DNA of 37,889 bases from Nitrospiraceae bacterium (GCA_002726235.1 PBSN01000007.1:112726-150614), one strand, 5' to 3'; positions 28,158 to 37,075 are shown, counted from the first letter of the stretch. Translations and numbers: made by a program. The notes: generated from the sequence alone by a model not told the origin.

Positions 28158-29930
28158 TTAAATGGTTAATTGAGTATCTACGTCGAAATTCAAATATTTT
28201 TGCTTTTTATGCATGTTGATTTGTGCAACCTCGGGATTTTTCTTCAGCCATGCCAGGGCATCAGCAAGTGTAAAATAAGGATTTATGTCAGCAAAATGTG
28301 CATAGACTCTTGAGAAAAAGTCAAAATCCTCCTGATAATCCAACGTGATACGAAGGCACGGATCAAAGTCATAATCTGACGTTACGTGATGGATACTGAA
28401 ATAACGCTCATTCTCTAAATAGTATTCAAGGTATTCTGTATTAGATGGAATAACAGCAGTATCAAGGATTGTTTTAATTGCATTGATACTCACTACTTCT
28501 TTCCCTGTCCCAAATGGCATATTCGTCATAAGGGTGACATCACAGCAATGTTTGAGATGACTTTTCACCGCCTTGTCGATCATTACTTCATCGCATAAAA
28601 TTGCATCACCTGTAATGCGAACGAAGTGGTCAAGTCGATGTGCTGTAGCAGCTTCATAATATCGAGACGCAACATTGTCGAGGGATCCCCGAAATACCGG
28701 AATCCCTTCTCTTTGGGCGATCTGGGCTAGAAGATTATCGGACGGATCCGTCGATGTCGCTAAGACGATGCAATCCACAGATTGACAACGCTTCACCCGA
28801 TCAATCACCAACGCAATGCTTTCGCGCCCACAAATTTTCATCATAGCTTTATTCGGCAATCTACTTGACGAACAACGGACCACAATAATTGCCCCGACCT
28901 TACTGTTGAGGGTTGAGTATCGGCATAGTGCGCCTGCACTCATATTCCCGGTGAGCTGTTGTCCTACAACGCCTGCGCTCGAAACAGGGATCGCATTCAC
29001 GGGATCCTTCTTATATTCGATATCATTTTGGTGTATGACGTGACCCTTCGGTAAGTTTCGCCGCATGAAAGGACTTTTTTTGAACATTCTCCGGTATTGT
29101 CGTTCGTGTTCGTTGAGTATACCAACAGGCCGCAACAAAGGTGCTAATGTGCGAATCGATTGAACGAATTTACAAAAGCCAACCTTGCTTAGAGCAGATT
29201 GATAGTCCGTCCACTTATCCTCGCGGTTGATGGTGATATGTTTTTCAATGACGCACGCTCCTTTGGCTAGCGCCATTAGCGGCACAGTATATGCCTCTTC
29301 ACAACCACCATCGATATGATCAGAAAAGCCAATTTTTACCCCTAATGAGGCATATTTGACACTGAGATCGCTGACCTCGTCAAGTGAATGTGCTTCGATT
29401 GGTGTCGGGAACGTTTGCACTCCTGTCATTAAAATAGTTTGCCCGAGAAGGTTCTTGCATTTGAGGAAATTGAGAAGATTATAGATTTCGCTACGATGTG
29501 CACCACCAATGCCAATAATGACAGGCTTTCCTAACACGGCCACCTCAGCGATGAAGTAACTGTTCAATAGGTCTTCAGAGTGAATCTTGTATCCATCAAC
29601 TCCCAATTCTGTTGCCAACCTCAGGCTCTTGTATCCAAAAACGTCGGAAATAATGCTAAGTCCAAGCTCTCGGGCATGGTGAATTGCCTGACGCCACTGG
29701 TGCTCAGTCAGCTCAAGTTTCGCAAAAATATTCCAGGCATCCTCGCCTGGAATTGCACGTTCCTCAAGCGTAAAGACCTGAAACTTCACAATCTGGGCGC
29801 CACTTTCCGCAACAACATCGATTAGCTGTAGCAACTTACAGATGTCACCCCCGTGGCCGCAGGCAATTTCACCGATAACATATCCCTTGTGAGGAACTAG
29901 ATCATCAAATCGAATCATCGGATCTAGCAT
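28158..29930 (-). CDS. NeuB-SAF-SpsF fusion: sugar-acid synthase with cytidylyltransferase
   Basis: 590 residues in three domains. Residues 15-270 are a NeuB-type synthase that condenses PEP with a sugar: IGEIACGHGGD, AQIVKFQVF, YKIHSEDLLN, TFPTP, GFSDH (His205) and EKHITI (His231), the last two being the metal-binding histidines. Residues 285-340 look like the SAF (antifreeze-like) domain. Residues 345-590 are an SpsF-type cytidylyltransferase (VRCSSSRLPNKAMM, VLATSTDPSDN, VFRGSLDNVASRYYEA, VRITGDA). One chain would therefore make and CMP-activate a nonulosonic or related acid. Two possible ATGs (29930, 29918) lack clear ribosome sites. The missing NeuC-type and aminotransferase steps are not in the window. 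Confidence 0.88.
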   Translation of the reverse strand: MLDPMIRFDDLVPHKGYVIGEIACGHGGDICKLLQLIDVVAESGAQIVKFQVFTLEERAIPGEDAWNIFAKLELTEHQWRQAIHHARELGLSIISDVFGYKSLRLATELGVDGYKIHSEDLLNSYFIAEVAVLGKPVIIGIGGAHRSEIYNLLNFLKCKNLLGQTILMTGVQTFPTPIEAHSLDEVSDLSVKYASLGVKIGFSDHIDGGCEEAYTVPLMALAKGACVIEKHITINREDKWTDYQSALSKVGFCKFVQSIRTLAPLLRPVGILNEHERQYRRMFKKSPFMRRNLPKGHVIHQNDIEYKKDPVNAIPVSSAGVVGQQLTGNMSAGALCRYSTLNSKVGAIIVVRCSSSRLPNKAMMKICGRESIALVIDRVKRCQSVDCIVLATSTDPSDNLLAQIAQREGIPVFRGSLDNVASRYYEAATAHRLDHFVRITGDAILCDEVMIDKAVKSHLKHCCDVTLMTNMPFGTGKEVVSINAIKTILDTAVIPSNTEYLEYYLENERYFSIHHVTSDYDFDPCLRITLDYQEDFDFFSRVYAHFADINPYFTLADALAWLKKNPEVAQINMHKKQKYLNFDVDTQLTI

Positions 29931-30853
29931 GAGTGTTTAGGTCTGTGATGGTACGCATTGATCATTGCGTGACTTCTGATCTTGGTCGAAGCAGGAGTGA
30001 TTTACTCAAGATCTCCACAGTGCGTACCTGTTCTGCGGACAAATTTCTGGCAAAATTTTCTTTGCGGTTTTGACACACGGTGGGAGTACAGGTCAATGCC
30101 GTGTCCATTAGGTAGAGTTGGCGTAAAGTTCACTCTCACGGACAATGGTTTGATTCACACTCTTCATTGTGCCGAGTGGTCCGTTGTTCGTCAAGGCGAG
30201 CTATGTGGTCTTCTCAGAAATAATTCCTGCGAATAGCTTGGATTATCTAAGGTTTTACAATACATTACAGTACGCTTGGAATATGTTGTTTGAGGGGAAA
30301 TAAACGATTGCCGAGCAGGATGACTACGATAGCATATGGGATTTATTGCCATTGTGCTGAGACACCATTGGTTTTGCGAGACACATGTCGTGAGATGAGG
30401 TCACTCGCATGAATACTCTTGCAATACGCAGTCGTGCTTTCCACCGTGTACTCGTTGCCCGCCGCTTGCGTGACTTGGGAACATTCTGATCCTTTTGATG
30501 GTTGTTTTTGCGAGGTGTGGCCTGGACGGGTTTCTGGGAAACGACGACTTTGTCGTAGTGGATGTGGTCCAGGATGGAAGGTCGGGGGACGGCGCTTTCT
30601 GGCGAGGTGAAGCTAGTGTTTCGGATTTTTAGTGGAGGGGGAGTGGATGTTAACTCACTAACACCCTACAACGAAGAGTGAGAAAGATGACAATGCAACG
30701 GAGTCTAGCGAGTGTCCTTATTGGGAATGATAGCTTGCGAAACATGGTTCTCGGTGAGACGAGGAAGACTGTGTTGGCAATTGATCGAGTGCTGTCGTTA
30801 CATATTATTTTCTTAGTCTCGGGTTTTTCATCGGTACCTTCGGGTGGCATTTT
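29931..30853. other. 923-bp gene-free stretch between divergent genes
   Basis: This region separates the leftward NeuB-type gene from the rightward GT-B-like copy B and must hold their promoters. Short frames exist (29982-30236; 30419-30610), and a further frame across about 30480-30627 has an acidic stretch (GNDDFVVVDVVQDGRSGDG), but none resembles a known family or has a convincing ribosome site. The 30419 region is richer in G+C than the flanking glycan genes. An ACGAC TTT GTCGT hairpin lies near 30542-30556. It may be the debris of lost genes. Confidence 0.45.
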
Positions 30854-32224
30854 ATGAAGAAAATGCGGCTGCTGTTGGCCTTCGGAAACCCCTACTTATT
30901 CAGAGAAACAATTGCTCCGTTAATTCCAACGCTAGCTCAGGGATTTGAAATCTATATTCTCTTGGTAGATTTTCACACGCCGAAATCAACTATTGATCAG
31001 TTGAAATCATGGGAATCAGAAGGACGGATTATGGGATATGAGTTGGTTCCGAATTTTACCAATTCCGTGAAGCTGTTTTTTTTCCTAAAAAGGATGTTGC
31101 CTCGATTGCGTTCCCGTCATTTCGATGTGTTGCTAACCTCGGACGAAGTGCATACTTGGACTCGATGCCTATCGGAATGCGTGCTTCCCGATCAATGTGT
31201 TCGGCTGTGTTTTCAGTCGGCCCTTTCCTATTTGCTTAGGAATGCGGCGATAGAACAGTCGTTTTCTGGCGTGGACGTTTCAGAGTGTTTGCCAGAAGGC
31301 GTGAAAGAAAAACATAAAATGTCTCTGGTAGGGAGGGGAAGCCTTGTTTCGCGTGTGAGCGATCAAGTGCATCGTTTTATCAGAAAAGCATGGAGGTGGG
31401 TTACAGTTCGAGGGAAAAAGGATTCAAGGCCTTCTTTGCGTCGACTGGCTAGCCTTTACACCGATTATATTGTCAATCGGATTGTCGTTCCGTGGTTGAT
31501 CGTTCACAAAACATTTCCTCTCGGGCCATATGATTCCATGACTCACATTGGATCCGGTCGTTCCGACGCGTATATCTTTTGCGATGAAGTTGAAGCGAAA
31601 GTGTATGCTGCCATTGTCAAGACTCCACATATTCATGTGGCACAACATCCGGCCTATGGACAGTGCCGTTGCCAAGGCTTACAGAATTCCCGTTCCCGCA
31701 TTTTGGCACCGCTGTCGGGAGTCAGTGGTGCTCAGGAGATTTCAGAACGTCAGCTGTTTCTTTTTTATCGTGATCTTCGATGTGTATTGGTGGAGACTTG
31801 TGCACAGGCGGTACATTTAAGAATACATCCACGTGAAAAAGGTTCATGGCACTATCAGCTCAAAGGTTATCTTAGGGATAGGGGGATAGATGTGAGTCTC
31901 GTGGATGCTGAACAACCGCTTAGAGAAATTGTCTGTGACTACGTGGGAGTGGTTGGTGCTCTCTCGGGCGCGTTGCGAGATGCTCGTGCTTCGTGTAACT
32001 ATGCCTTTATTGTTGGATTTGTTGCTGTCTCCAAGGCGTATTACTGCAATCCAAAGTTTGTATATGGAAAGTCAGAAGGGGTTGGATGGATTGAAGAAGA
32101 CGGGAGTTATGATGCAGAAATTTTTTGTCGGTATGAATATATCCCACCGTCAAGAAAGAGTGTCAATGACATATTAAGGGATTCAGTGAGAGAGAAATTT
32201 GGCAAGGCATTTACGCCTTTCTGA
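30854..32224 (+). CDS. GT-B-like putative glycosyltransferase, copy B
   Basis: 456 residues, a close paralogue of the protein at 24388-25815. It keeps the N-terminal Rossmann-like strand (MRLLLAFGNPYLFRETIAPL), the VNRIVVPWLIVHKTFPLGPY block (207 onward), LRIHPRE (His325-Pro326) and GALSGALRDARAS. The Ser-Ser of copy A is Ser-Gly here, and about 20 residues are missing in the middle. If the family is CMP-sugar-dependent, as I suspect, the copies may differ in acceptor or linkage. GGGTGG lies six bases before the ATG. It faces away from copy A and is followed by a decayed region, so it seems to be transcribed alone. Confidence 0.7.
   Translation: MKKMRLLLAFGNPYLFRETIAPLIPTLAQGFEIYILLVDFHTPKSTIDQLKSWESEGRIMGYELVPNFTNSVKLFFFLKRMLPRLRSRHFDVLLTSDEVHTWTRCLSECVLPDQCVRLCFQSALSYLLRNAAIEQSFSGVDVSECLPEGVKEKHKMSLVGRGSLVSRVSDQVHRFIRKAWRWVTVRGKKDSRPSLRRLASLYTDYIVNRIVVPWLIVHKTFPLGPYDSMTHIGSGRSDAYIFCDEVEAKVYAAIVKTPHIHVAQHPAYGQCRCQGLQNSRSRILAPLSGVSGAQEISERQLFLFYRDLRCVLVETCAQAVHLRIHPREKGSWHYQLKGYLRDRGIDVSLVDAEQPLREIVCDYVGVVGALSGALRDARASCNYAFIVGFVAVSKAYYCNPKFVYGKSEGVGWIEEDGSYDAEIFCRYEYIPPSRKSVNDILRDSVREKFGKAFTPF
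31460..31569 (+). repeat. Inverted repeat arm, middle of GT-B-like copy B
   Basis: This is the partner of 25043-25152 on the other strand: 96 of 110 positions identical by hand alignment. Recombination between the arms would invert about 6.3 kb carrying the NeuB-type and amidotransferase genes and would swap the front halves of the two paralogues. Confidence 0.85.
32054..32113 (+). repeat. Inverted repeat arm, 3' part of GT-B-like copy B
   Basis: This is the partner of 24496-24555: 57 of 60 bases identical by hand alignment. The identity is higher than the proteins' overall similarity would require, which suggests recent gene conversion in this segment. Confidence 0.85.
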
Positions 32225-32493
32225 GTGTTATCGAGGAATGGTCCGCACGAAGTTTCATGGCTCTAAGAACTCGTTTTAGCGGGGCGTAAAATATGTGTGC
32301 TTTCAATGAATATGGGACGATTTAAGTTTGGACAGGAGCTGGAGGATCACCTGAAGCGCCTGATTTTTCCGCATGTGTTGTAGTGGTTTTGCTATGGGAG
32401 TACGGGAAAGAGTATGCCAAGGCTTTTTGCGCGCTTGAGGTAGAGCGTGTTCGGGTATGTTCTTGTCCGAAGGGTTGTTCTTCGGAGGACCCT
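32225..32493. other. Gene-free stretch after GT-B-like copy B
   Basis: About 270 bases. I see no terminator and no coding match. A frame opens at 32383 and runs into the short-chain-dehydrogenase fragment, but its first part (VLLWEYGKEYAKAFCALEVE) is not recognisable. Confidence 0.35.
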
Positions 32494-32622
32494 ATGCCTG
32501 AAAAGCCAGTTGTCTATTCTGTTAGCAAAGTGGGGCTTATTGGTTTGACCAGAGTCCGTTGCAATGTTCTTTATTCCGATGGTCTTGATACAGGTTTGCC
32601 TAAAGAGTGGGCAAGGAAATAA
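32494..32622 (+). pseudogene. Short-chain dehydrogenase fragment
   Basis: The frame reads MPEKPVVYSVSKVGLIGLTR and then VRCNVLYSDGLDTGLPKEWARK before a stop. The first part matches the catalytic Tyr-x-x-x-Lys helix of classical SDR enzymes (YSVSK). The second resembles their V-R-C-N-x-L-x-x-G-x-x-T segment. About ten residues that normally join these blocks are missing, and the N-terminal cofactor fold and C-terminus are absent. GGAGG at 32484-32488 stands before the ATG, so a short peptide could still be made. SDR genes are common in nonulosonic-acid clusters, so this is probably a relic of an earlier pathway member. Confidence 0.5.
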
Positions 32623-32787
32623 TTGACCTAATGTTCATGAGGCGCGTGGAGACTTCTGATGAATGCCAAGGTGTTTTGGTTTTATTTTTAGTGATACATC
32701 TAAGTATATGAATGAAGCATCATTGCATCTAGGGAGAGACAGCGCGGTTTATTGGTAATAAAACACATAAGTTGTGGAGAGAATTTC
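32623..32787. other. Leader region of the Gfo/Idh-AroE-DAHPS operon
   Basis: 165 bases between the SDR fragment and the operon's first gene. It is A/T-rich near 32690-32710 and probably holds the operon promoter; no clear -35/-10 pair is visible. Confidence 0.35.
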
Positions 32788-33837
32788 ATGAGAATCGGAT
32801 TTGTGGGCTGCGGAGCAATTTTTTCACATTATGCCAATGTGATTAAAGTACACATTCCCCAAATATCAATCACTGCTGTTTGCGATCTTGATAAGAGCAA
32901 AGGGGACAGTATTAACAATGCTAGCGGGGCTAAATTCTACACGAATATACACAACATGATTGCAGGGCAGAATCTTGATGCATGTTTTATTCTTACGCCA
33001 AGTGGTCTTCATTATGAACACAGCAAGATTTGTTTGAATGCCGGCATAAATACATTTGTCGAGAAACCTATTGCCCTAACTATTGAACATGCACTTGAGC
33101 TGAACAAATTGGCAAAAGAGAAAAACGTTGCATTGGGCGCCGTTTATCAAAACAGGTTTAACAAATCAATTCAATTAGCAAAGCAATTAATTGATGACGC
33201 TGTTTTTGGGAAAAGAGTACTTACTAGCGTAAGGCTTTTTTGGGCAAGAAATAATGACTATTACAAAGGCTGGAGAGGTACTTGGGCACTGGATGGAGGG
33301 GTGATGGCACAGCAGGCAATTCATCATCTGGATATGTTGCAATGGCTGAATTCACCTATCGAAAAGGTATATTGTATGGGAAAAACACTGATTAATAAAT
33401 TGGAAGCTGAGGATACTGCTATAGGCACTGTTCTTTTTCAGGACGGTTCGTTAGGCTCCTTTCAAGTGACCACAGCGGCCAGGCCAAAAGATTTAGAAGC
33501 ATCAATTACAATACTAGGGGAAAACGGATATATTGAAATAGGGGGTCTCGCATTAAATAAAATCAAAGATATCAATGTTCCCGATATGAAAATGGGAGGG
33601 AAAGATCTGATTGATGAACACAGCGAATCAGTAGAGAAAGGCTACGGCAATGGGCATATTGCATACCTAAAAAACGTTTATGAGAGTTTTGTATCTGGGA
33701 AAATTGTTGCACCAGTTTCAGGTGAGGATGCTGTTGATTCACTGAAGCTTGTGCAAGCATTGTATATGAGTAGTGAGAATGACCTGCCTGTACAATTTTC
33801 TAATAACATAAAATCAAGAAGACTAGGTGTCCGATGA
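32788..33837 (+). CDS. Gfo/Idh/MocA-family sugar dehydrogenase
   Basis: 349 residues. The Rossmann fold starts at once (MRIGFVGCGAIF). The family lysine is in VEKPIALT (EKP at 92-94), and WRGTWALDGGVMAQQAIHHLDMLQWL is the substrate-side signature. That last block resembles WlbA-type enzymes, which oxidise the 3-position of nucleotide-linked sugars with NAD; the exact substrate here is unknown. I chose ATG 32788 because GGAGAG lies six bases upstream and MRIGFVG is the normal start; a frame open from 32752 adds 12 unlikely residues. Its stop overlaps the next start as ATGA. The gene opens an A/T-rich operon. Confidence 0.9.
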   Translation: MRIGFVGCGAIFSHYANVIKVHIPQISITAVCDLDKSKGDSINNASGAKFYTNIHNMIAGQNLDACFILTPSGLHYEHSKICLNAGINTFVEKPIALTIEHALELNKLAKEKNVALGAVYQNRFNKSIQLAKQLIDDAVFGKRVLTSVRLFWARNNDYYKGWRGTWALDGGVMAQQAIHHLDMLQWLNSPIEKVYCMGKTLINKLEAEDTAIGTVLFQDGSLGSFQVTTAARPKDLEASITILGENGYIEIGGLALNKIKDINVPDMKMGGKDLIDEHSESVEKGYGNGHIAYLKNVYESFVSGKIVAPVSGEDAVDSLKLVQALYMSSENDLPVQFSNNIKSRRLGVR

Positions 33838-34871
33838 AACCCTTAAGTAGCCTTGTCAATAATACACTTGATGTTCAACCCACAGATTCATATTGCGGTA
33901 TATTTGGAGAAACGCCTTCGAGAGGAGCCCGTTCCCCCGTTCTATGGAATGCTTGTTTTGATGCCCTAAATATATCGTCCTATTTTTACCCATTTGATGT
34001 TCGTGCCGCTGGGTTAGAAAAACTAGTAGTGTATTTGAAGGATGATAAGAGGTTTTTGGGTGGTGCTGTTGCTGTGCCACACAAGGAAGCAATTATCCCC
34101 TTTTTGGATCATGTAGAAGAGGAGGCAAAGCTTATCGGTGCAGTGAATCTTATCTATCGCAAAGATGGGCTACTTTATGGTGCAAATACAGACGGTATCG
34201 GTGCGGTTGCTTCGGTAGCAGAATGTTTTGGCAAAGACATTGATGTATTTGCCAGAGATCAAAAAGTTACCCTGATGGGGACTGGTGGAGCTGCCAAGGC
34301 CTGTGCGGTATATTTTGCAAAATGTGTTGGTAAAAAAGGCCATATAACTATTATCGGCAGAGATGAAAACAAAGCAAAGTTATTGAGCGACAAATGCAGT
34401 GTTTTCAGCAATGCACGCTTTGGAACGTTTGATTTCCTTGAAGAAGACTTATCTGATTCCGATTTTCTGGTAAATTGCACTGTTATTGGATATGAAACCC
34501 ATGTTCAGGTTGGTGAAACCTATTTTTATAACGAGCCTTTTACACCGCTGTGGTCGATTCCGGAAAGTGGTTTTGACAGTGATACTTTGCAATCTCGAAA
34601 AGAATGGTTGACAAAGAATATTGCTGCAATACGGTCAAATTATTCAGGGTCATTTTCTATGTTGAGCAGGTTAAAGCCAACATCAGTAGTCATGGATGTA
34701 GTTTATCAGCCTGAGAAGACGCTTTTGTTAAATGTGGCAGGCATGCTAGGGCTTAATACTATTTCTGGCAAAAAAATGAATCTTCTTCAAGCGGCATATG
34801 GGTTGAAAAAAGCTTTTGCTGATCGTGGCATTTCTTTAAATGAGATAACCAATATAATGAAAAAGGTTTGA
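33834..34871 (+). CDS. AroE-like (shikimate/quinate dehydrogenase family) protein
   Basis: 345 residues, about 70 longer than typical AroE. Family features are [20 protein letters not shown] (substrate loop), VAVPHKEA with the catalytic Lys84, [14 protein letters not shown] with catalytic Asp120, the nucleotide loop MGTGGAAKA (148-156), and MNLLQAA near the end. In the substrate loop the first of the two carboxylate-binding Ser residues (S-x-S-P in AroE) is Ala, and the usual HN or HQ after it is WN. There is an insertion of about 60 residues in the second half. These changes point to a substrate other than shikimate. It overlaps the previous gene and is one base from the next, so it is part of an operon. 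Confidence 0.85.
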   Translation: MKPLSSLVNNTLDVQPTDSYCGIFGETPSRGARSPVLWNACFDALNISSYFYPFDVRAAGLEKLVVYLKDDKRFLGGAVAVPHKEAIIPFLDHVEEEAKLIGAVNLIYRKDGLLYGANTDGIGAVASVAECFGKDIDVFARDQKVTLMGTGGAAKACAVYFAKCVGKKGHITIIGRDENKAKLLSDKCSVFSNARFGTFDFLEEDLSDSDFLVNCTVIGYETHVQVGETYFYNEPFTPLWSIPESGFDSDTLQSRKEWLTKNIAAIRSNYSGSFSMLSRLKPTSVVMDVVYQPEKTLLLNVAGMLGLNTISGKKMNLLQAAYGLKKAFADRGISLNEITNIMKKV

Positions 34872-34872
34872 A

Positions 34873-35724
34873 ATGAAAGATGTATCAGAAAGCGATTTAA
34901 CAAATAACATACCATTGGTGGCGCTAAAGGAAGGTGAATCAACTAAGCCAGTTACAGTTGCGGGTGTTGAGTTTGGCGGGAATGATTTTGCCATTATTGC
35001 CGGCCCTTGTACGGTGGAAAGTGAAGAGCAAATAGTAGAGATTGCTGGTGCGGTGAAACAACGTGGTGCAAAGATGTTGAGAGGCGGAGCTTTTAAACCG
35101 CTCTCTTTCCCTTACCGCAGCGATTCATTTTTTGAACTTGGCGAGGTTGGTCTTGAGTATCTGAATGTCGCTAGGAAAACACACAACATTCCAGTAGTCA
35201 CAGAACTAATGGATATTAAATATCTGGACAAACTCTGTGAAAATGCTGATATGATCCAGATTGGTTCAAGAAATATGCAGAATTTCAGTTTGCTTGCGGA
35301 AGTTGGCGGGTCTGGTTTTCCAGTACTGTTGAAACGTCATTTTGGGTGTAGCTTGCGTGATTGGTTAGGCGCCGCAGAATATTTGGTGCATTACGGCTGC
35401 AAGGGAGTAGTCTTGTGTGAAAGAGGAATTACAGCGCCGCATACGCATGTTGTAACATCACGCTTTATTGTGGACTTACAGGTTGTACCTGCAGTTAAGG
35501 AACTTTCTCATTTACCGATCATTGTGGATCCCAGTCATTCCACTTTTCGAAGGAATTTTGTGCCACATGTTGCGCTAGGTGCATGCGGTGTGGGTGCGGA
35601 TGGTATCATCATTGATGTACATCCAACACCTGAAAAAGCTGCTGTCGATCCTTTAAATGCATTAACGTATGATGCTTTTGAGACTCTTGTCGGAAAACTC
35701 AATAACGTTAAAAAAGTTATTTAA
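34873..35724 (+). CDS. DAHP-synthase-like (type Ib/KDO8PS family) aldolase
   Basis: 283 residues, an alpha/beta-barrel that condenses PEP with a sugar aldehyde. The metal and PEP residues are mostly kept: AGPCTVES (Cys46), [15 protein letters not shown] (154-155), LCERG (182-185), IVDPSH (His222), and IIDVHP with Asp248 where Glu is usual. In DAHP synthase the erythrose-4-phosphate motif is KPRTSPYSFQG; here it is [11 protein letters not shown]. The KRG and CERGIRT loops are also changed (KRHFG, CERGITA). There is no N-terminal or C-terminal ACT or chorismate-mutase domain, so it should not be feedback regulated. AAAAGG stands six bases before the ATG. I infer a different aldehyde substrate and a product destined for the glycan. 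Confidence 0.88.
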   Translation: MKDVSESDLTNNIPLVALKEGESTKPVTVAGVEFGGNDFAIIAGPCTVESEEQIVEIAGAVKQRGAKMLRGGAFKPLSFPYRSDSFFELGEVGLEYLNVARKTHNIPVVTELMDIKYLDKLCENADMIQIGSRNMQNFSLLAEVGGSGFPVLLKRHFGCSLRDWLGAAEYLVHYGCKGVVLCERGITAPHTHVVTSRFIVDLQVVPAVKELSHLPIIVDPSHSTFRRNFVPHVALGACGVGADGIIIDVHPTPEKAAVDPLNALTYDAFETLVGKLNNVKKVI

Positions 35725-35731
35725 TTAAGCT

Positions 35732-37072
35732 ATGGGAAAGAAGGTATCCATACTTATCCGTACAAAGAATGAGGGCCGGTGGATTAAACAATGTTTATCA
35801 AGTATACGCGGCCAGAGTTATAGGAATTTTGAAGTCATACTCATTGATAACATGAGTACTGATGCAACGGTAAAAAAAGCATCTTCCTATGATGTAAAAC
35901 ATGTAAACATTGAAAATTATAGGCCTGGCTATGCGATCAACCAGGGGATAAAGAATAGTACTGGGGACATCTTTGTTATTCTATCGGGGCATTGCGTACC
36001 AACCAATGAATTTTGGTTAGAAAACCTGATAAGTAATCTTGCAGATGAAAATGTAGCTGGCGTATATGGCAGACAGGAGCCTTTGTCTTTTAGCGCCGAT
36101 GCAGATAAAAGAGATCTGGCCATTGTTTTTGGATTAGATAAAAAAGTTCAGGAAAAGGATTCTTTTTTTCACAACGCCAATAGCGCATTAACAAGAGCAG
36201 TGTGGGAAGAATTCCCGTTCGATAATGAAGTCAATCATATTGAGGATCGACTTTGGGGTAAGGATGTTATTCGCGCAGGTTATAGGATAATTTATGAACC
36301 TGAAGCAAGCGTGTACCATTACCACGGCATACATCAGAACAATCATCCTGAAAGGCTGAAAAATGTTGTAAGCATATTGGAAGAACATGATGTTGTACAA
36401 AAACATGATCTTGAAAACGGTTGTGATTTTGCAACGATAGTCCCCATCAATGAGCCGCTGGATGAAATCAATGGATGTAGCTCTTTGCATTACATCGTGG
36501 ACACCATTCAGTCTTCTCAATACCTAAGCATGGCGAAGGCGGTTATAGCTACCAATATTCCGACAGTTATTCAGGAGGCTGAAAAACTGGGGTTTAATCA
36601 TATTTATCACCGCCCTGATCATCTTTCTGGCCCATTTGTCACATTGAACGCCGTAATTAAACATACTTTAATGGAGCATGACTTTCATGATGCTTTTCCC
36701 GATGCTGTTGTCTATTTGAGTCCCAAATTCCCTTACCGTCCTCATAAGGTCATAGATGGAATGATTTTAGATTTTATCGAGGGGGGGTATGATGTTCTTT
36801 TTCCAACATACAATGAAAGACGAACAGTATGGTTTAAAGATGACCAGGGCATCGTGCAATATGAAACAACCATGCCTACAGAACTGAAAAAGGGCATTGA
36901 AGTTGCTCTCACAAGTCTCTGCACCATTGCCCGTTCAGAGTATTATCTCGATAAAAAAGATAAAACGCAGATTGGCCTTTATGAAATTAATGATCCAATA
37001 TATTTGTATGCGACGGCGCTGGACTTAAAAAGCGATACTGGTAAGCACATAATGCAATATTTATTGAAATAG
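35732..37072 (+). CDS. GT2 glycosyltransferase fused to degenerate cytidylyltransferase-like domain
   Basis: 446 residues. The first 225 are a family-2 glycosyltransferase: VSILIRTKNEGRWIKQCL, LIDNMSTDAT (39-46), then ILSGHCVP (83-90) where many relatives have DxD, and IEDRLWG (170-176) as the acidic catalytic region. From about 232 a second alpha/beta domain resembles NeuA-type nucleotidyltransferases in layout (ATIVPIN, IVDTIQSS, VYLSPKFPYRPHKVIDGM) but lacks the basic G-S-K-x-x-x-K-N loop. It is therefore probably inactive or has changed ligand. The gene lies seven bases after the aldolase gene and three bases before an intact NeuA-like gene, so the two may act together. Confidence 0.82.
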   Translation: MGKKVSILIRTKNEGRWIKQCLSSIRGQSYRNFEVILIDNMSTDATVKKASSYDVKHVNIENYRPGYAINQGIKNSTGDIFVILSGHCVPTNEFWLENLISNLADENVAGVYGRQEPLSFSADADKRDLAIVFGLDKKVQEKDSFFHNANSALTRAVWEEFPFDNEVNHIEDRLWGKDVIRAGYRIIYEPEASVYHYHGIHQNNHPERLKNVVSILEEHDVVQKHDLENGCDFATIVPINEPLDEINGCSSLHYIVDTIQSSQYLSMAKAVIATNIPTVIQEAEKLGFNHIYHRPDHLSGPFVTLNAVIKHTLMEHDFHDAFPDAVVYLSPKFPYRPHKVIDGMILDFIEGGYDVLFPTYNERRTVWFKDDQGIVQYETTMPTELKKGIEVALTSLCTIARSEYYLDKKDKTQIGLYEINDPIYLYATALDLKSDTGKHIMQYLLK

Positions 37073-37075
37073 AAA

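Noticed and set aside
29982-30236. Open frame with LTDNG, resembling an integrase-core string
   Set aside because: Only four or five residues fit; no DDE residues, terminal repeats or helix-turn-helix nearby. Not called a transposase.
30419-30610. Small Cys- and Gly-rich frame in the long gap
   Set aside because: No ribosome site, no known family; composition could be chance in a G/C-rich patch.
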